DNA from: Coxiellaceae bacterium
GTDB lineage: Bacteria > Pseudomonadota > Gammaproteobacteria > Coxiellales > Coxiellaceae
Assembly (NCBI GenBank): GCA_029210045.1
Contig: JARGNX010000013.1
Location: 16,853 to 80,852, forward strand
Reading direction: 5' to 3'
DNA: 64,000 nucleotides
Below are positions 61,678-64,000 of the stretch, piece after piece. Positions within the stretch are counted from its first letter, which is position 1. Each line of letters begins with the position of its first letter. A program made the translations under genes and the position numbers. Under the pieces are notes generated by a model. It was not told the origin of the DNA, did no database searches, and was given only the letters and a program-made list of their open reading frames with translations.

Positions 61678-62796
61678 TCATTTTTTAGAAATTACCGCAT
61701 GATTTTTACTTAATGCCATCACCTTAAACAGCTCACCCATTTCATTTGGCATTAATAATTTTTGCAGTTGTTGTGACTGCTGCAGTGCTAGCTGAGGATC
61801 CGTGGCCGTTTGAAAATCGATAATATTATTCGCCAATAAAAAATTGGCTTGCGTTGTTAAGCCATCAACCGAAAAACCCGCTTGCTTGGCTGCTCCTTCA
61901 ACTGCGCCAAAATCCACATGCGCGGTAATATCTTGCAACCCTGGATACAACAACGGATCGGCATGTGCATGGTGGCGATAGTGGCACATCAATGTGCCTT
62001 GCTTACGTTCTGGGTGATAGTACTCATCGGCACTAAAACCATAATCAATTAATAATACTGTGCCTTGCTGCATCGTCGCATACAACGCTTGCAACCACGT
62101 TGATAGGCTCGGATTATATTCTGACAGATAAGGCTGTGGCCATTCTTTTTTATATGATGCAATATCCGCTGGCAACCAATCGTCTTTGCAAGTTTGCCAT
62201 AGCAATTGCCATTGATTATCAACTTGCCCAACCAAACCATGGTGAATCGTATCTTCGTAATAACAAAACAATTCAACCGGCATCGCATCGAGTACTTCAT
62301 TCGCTAACACAACACCTTTAAAGTTTTGCGGCAGCTCAGAAAGCCATTCAACGCGCTGTAATAACTCAGGTGACTCGCTCAGTGTTTGTTGTTGGCGCTC
62401 AATCAGCTCGGGACTCACCTCAAGAATATAATAATGATCAGGCAATTGATTAAGTTGTTGCAACTGTGTTAACACATCGTGCGCCATGCGACCGGTACCC
62501 GCACCAAACTCCAGGACATCACCCCCATCCAATGACTTTAACTCTTTAGCACATTGATTGGCTAACGCAAAACTAAACAAAGGGGAAATTTCTGGCGCGG
62601 TAACAAAGTCACCGTCCGCACCAATTTTATGCGAACCGGCAACATAGTAACCTAAACCCGGCTCATACAATGCCATCTGCATAAATTCAACAAAGGGGAC
62701 TGGACCCTTTTCAACTATTTGGCGATTAATGTGATTGACCAGCTGTTGGCTATGCGCCTGCTGGTCAATATTCGGGGTTGGTAATGTGATAGTCAT
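61678..62796 (-). CDS. MidA/NDUFAF7-family SAM-dependent methyltransferase
   Basis: 372 residues from the ATG at 62796 (a TTG 18 bp upstream is in frame, without a better site). Family marks: GPVPFVEFMQMALYEPGLGY, GDFVTAPEISPLFSFALANQ, the SAM-binding VLEFGAGTGRMAHDVL and VVLANEVLDAMPVE. The eukaryotic homologue dimethylates an arginine of a complex I subunit during assembly; the bacterial substrate is not established. Followed by the GT-C-like gene. Confidence 0.88.
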   Translation of the reverse strand: MTITLPTPNIDQQAHSQQLVNHINRQIVEKGPVPFVEFMQMALYEPGLGYYVAGSHKIGADGDFVTAPEISPLFSFALANQCAKELKSLDGGDVLEFGAGTGRMAHDVLTQLQQLNQLPDHYYILEVSPELIERQQQTLSESPELLQRVEWLSELPQNFKGVVLANEVLDAMPVELFCYYEDTIHHGLVGQVDNQWQLLWQTCKDDWLPADIASYKKEWPQPYLSEYNPSLSTWLQALYATMQQGTVLLIDYGFSADEYYHPERKQGTLMCHYRHHAHADPLLYPGLQDITAHVDFGAVEGAAKQAGFSVDGLTTQANFLLANNIIDFQTATDPQLALQQSQQLQKLLMPNEMGELFKVMALSKNHAVISKK

Positions 62797-62836
62797 GGCG
62801 CGATCATAGCGCAATATACGCCAACATCACAAGCCA

Positions 62837-63463
62837 CTACCTCACACGCATACGTGATGCATTCCTCTCTTCCATTTGATCCTCTGTTGTAGGAGCTCTT
62901 CCTGCAGCAACATCAAGCACCAATTGCTCAAAGTGTAAACGATGCATCGAGTCATCAGCTTTAATACCTAAACCTGCCTTCAATCGACCACCTGTACTAG
63001 TCGCTGCCAGATGCGTCTCAGACATTAAATGAGACTGCTGTATACGCCGAATAGTATCCTGCACTGTTACCGTAGTGCGGCCCTGCTTACCTGTTTTATA
63101 TGCGCCATCAACGTATGGATGCTTAGTTAAAAGGCGATCTATCACATGGCGCTGTAAATCCATAACAATCCCAACATAATGTTCCGGGCGATTCATCTCA
63201 GGCTGCCTGGTTTGCATAAAGGCGTAAGGGCGCTCTTTGCTGAGCTGATGTAACAATGTCAAACTATGCTGGATGGATAGTGAATTGATATTTTGATGAA
63301 CCACCTCAGCTGCTGTGCGTTGCAGCGGCTCAATACGCCTGGCATAAGCATCACCGTCACGCTCCATTGGTTTACGAATCGCTTCAGCAGAAGCTGCATC
63401 CATAGACTTCTTAATTTCTTCTGCAGATGACTGCGTCCCACACCATCTAAATAATCTTGGCAT
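62837..63463 (-). CDS. Unknown cytosolic protein, effector-like
   Basis: 208 residues from the ATG at 63463, which has GGGAG 6 nt upstream (the ATG at 63490 is less likely). No family was recognised. It is helical and charged with no signal peptide or membrane segment. It has a Glu/Lys/Ala-rich N-terminal helix (SAEEIKKSMDAASAEAIRK) and an Arg-rich end (MEERNASRMRVR). It stands between the methyltransferase gene and a small divergent gene. Its composition resembles other possible effectors in the window, but this is weak evidence. Confidence 0.45.
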   Translation of the reverse strand: MPRLFRWCGTQSSAEEIKKSMDAASAEAIRKPMERDGDAYARRIEPLQRTAAEVVHQNINSLSIQHSLTLLHQLSKERPYAFMQTRQPEMNRPEHYVGIVMDLQRHVIDRLLTKHPYVDGAYKTGKQGRTTVTVQDTIRRIQQSHLMSETHLAATSTGGRLKAGLGIKADDSMHRLHFEQLVLDVAAGRAPTTEDQMEERNASRMRVR

Positions 63464-63575
63464 ATTTTTCTCCCACAAAAAATTGTACATACAGATTCCT
63501 GACTCATAGTAATGATCGCCTTAAAAAAAGTACAGGGCATTTTACATAATTTACTTTTTTACTGTACAATGTCGC

Positions 63576-63785
63576 ATGCTTAACCAATACGACATAAAAA
63601 AAATGCGTAGCATACGCATCAAATCAATCATTATGATGATTGCTCTCGCCATTGCGTGTTGGCGCTACCCAATGATTTCTGCGGTACTGCAACTGCCTGC
63701 AATGGCCGTGCTGTTTATTTTGGTCGTAGCATTTGGGTTTGCGGTTTTTGCACTGATTTATAGCTGGATTAAGCTGAAGCATTGA
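63576..63785 (+). CDS. Small two-helix membrane protein
   Basis: 69 residues with a short basic N terminus and two hydrophobic segments (about 18-36 and 40-64), ending YSWIKLKH. An in-frame ATG 27 bp later could be the real start. No family was recognised. It is divergent from the gene at 62837-63463. Confidence 0.45.
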   Translation: MLNQYDIKKMRSIRIKSIIMMIALAIACWRYPMISAVLQLPAMAVLFILVVAFGFAVFALIYSWIKLKH

Positions 63786-63800
63786 GGTAGCCACCCAGGC

Positions 63801-63881
63801 GGGCAGCGTATCCATTTTACTTCATGGCTCGCTTCACTCCGTTTCGCTGCGCTTTACTTACGTAAAATGGACACCCTGCCC
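63801..63881. repeat. Long imperfect palindrome near the window end
   Basis: The 20-bp arms at 63801-63820 (GGGCAGCGTATCCATTTTAC) and 63862-63881 (GTAAAATGGACACCCTGCCC) pair with two mismatches around a 41-nt centre. It lies 16 bp after the small membrane-protein gene and may be another mobile palindromic element. Confidence 0.7.
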
Positions 63882-63923
63882 ACCTTTGCATCATCATTCA
63901 GTGTAGCTCCAGCCTTTATTTTG

Positions 63924-64000
63924 CTACTTAGCAGCTTTAGCAATACGGTAAGGTTGAACAAAAAGCCCCCCTTGAAAAACCCGGAATGTATAAACAACAC
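63924..64000 (-). CDS. Possible 3' end of a gene continuing beyond the window
   Basis: On the minus strand an open frame enters from the window edge and ends at a TAG (63926-63924), with the plausible C terminus GGLFVQPYRIAKAAK. Only about 25 codons are visible, so neither the gene nor its family can be confirmed. Confidence 0.25.
   Translation of the reverse strand, partial: VVYTFRVFQGGLFVQPYRIAKAAK

Noticed and set aside
1..64000. tRNA and rRNA genes
   Set aside because: No cloverleaf with a TpsiC-arm consensus and no rRNA-like block was noticed by eye; a covariance-model search would be needed to exclude them formally.

Overview
The window looks like part of the chromosome of a Legionellales-type gammaproteobacterium, probably an intracellular or host-associated one with moderately AT-rich DNA. 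This is an inference from gene content. Supporting markers are a fused aspartokinase/diaminopimelate decarboxylase, an Lpg1974-type outer-membrane protein, a type II secretin, a tkt-gap-pgk-pyk cluster, EF-P next to EpmA, and several scattered proteins that resemble type IV effectors (ankyrin/CaaX, glycosyltransferase, kinase-like, phosphatase). No rRNA, tRNA, CRISPR array, transposase or prophage was recognised.

Layout. 1-1288: 5' part of gspD (minus). 1481-2761: DXD-type glycosyltransferase, effector-like. 2758-6256: fba, a LuxR regulator with an ABM-fold partner, and an aldo-keto reductase. 6389-8480: kinase-like protein and an Lpg1974-type porin. 8560-9728: Xre/RES toxin-antitoxin pair with its own promoter and operator. 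9772-13416: GH18 lipoprotein, three small unknown genes, Bcr/CflA-type transporter. 13471-13808: frameshifted remnant of an AAA-family ATPase gene. 13811-20995: operon tkt-gap-pgk-pyk-MFS transporter. 21076-25421: small unknown genes, an ArnT-like glycosyltransferase, a proline/alanine-rich unknown protein, a palindrome island and an ElyC/YdcF protein. 25463-26907: AlbA_2 regulator preceded by seven 9-bp repeats. 27041-29806: CX5R phosphatase and glmS. 29829-34305: unknown gene, SMP-30 protein, AbiE toxin-antitoxin pair, ttcA. 34318-39701: polA and lysAC (divergent). 39707-42229: repeat-containing unknown protein and an ankyrin protein ending in a CaaX box. 42511-49946: one minus-strand run tolC-like, adaptor, ABC ATPase, MacB-like permease, trkA, trkH. 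50100-54170: priA, pspC-like, efp, epmA. 54212-58401: tandem family of paralogous membrane proteins ending with a small secreted protein. 58391-64000: psd, cca, GT-C-like membrane protein, midA-like methyltransferase, two unknown genes and a long palindrome.

How the genes work together. The glycolytic block covers triose and pentose interconversion down to pyruvate. The tripartite pump (outer-membrane channel, lipoprotein adaptor, ATPase, permease) is contiguous with the Trk potassium system. efp and epmA encode a translation factor and the enzyme that lysylates it. Two unrelated toxin-antitoxin pairs each have a promoter overlapped by an inverted repeat. Palindromic intergenic elements recur, and one pair lies inside the coding sequence of the pump adaptor.

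The most unusual items are: (1) the ankyrin protein with a C-terminal CVVM box and a possible degenerate F-box, an architecture like Legionella AnkB; (2) five adjacent genes built from nine copies of one four-helix module marked by NWAR and LLFxPESNxWF; (3) the palindromic elements translated in the signal-peptide region of the lipoprotein adaptor; (4) the 29-bp-phased array of TTGGTGCAA units over the promoter of the AlbA_2 regulator.
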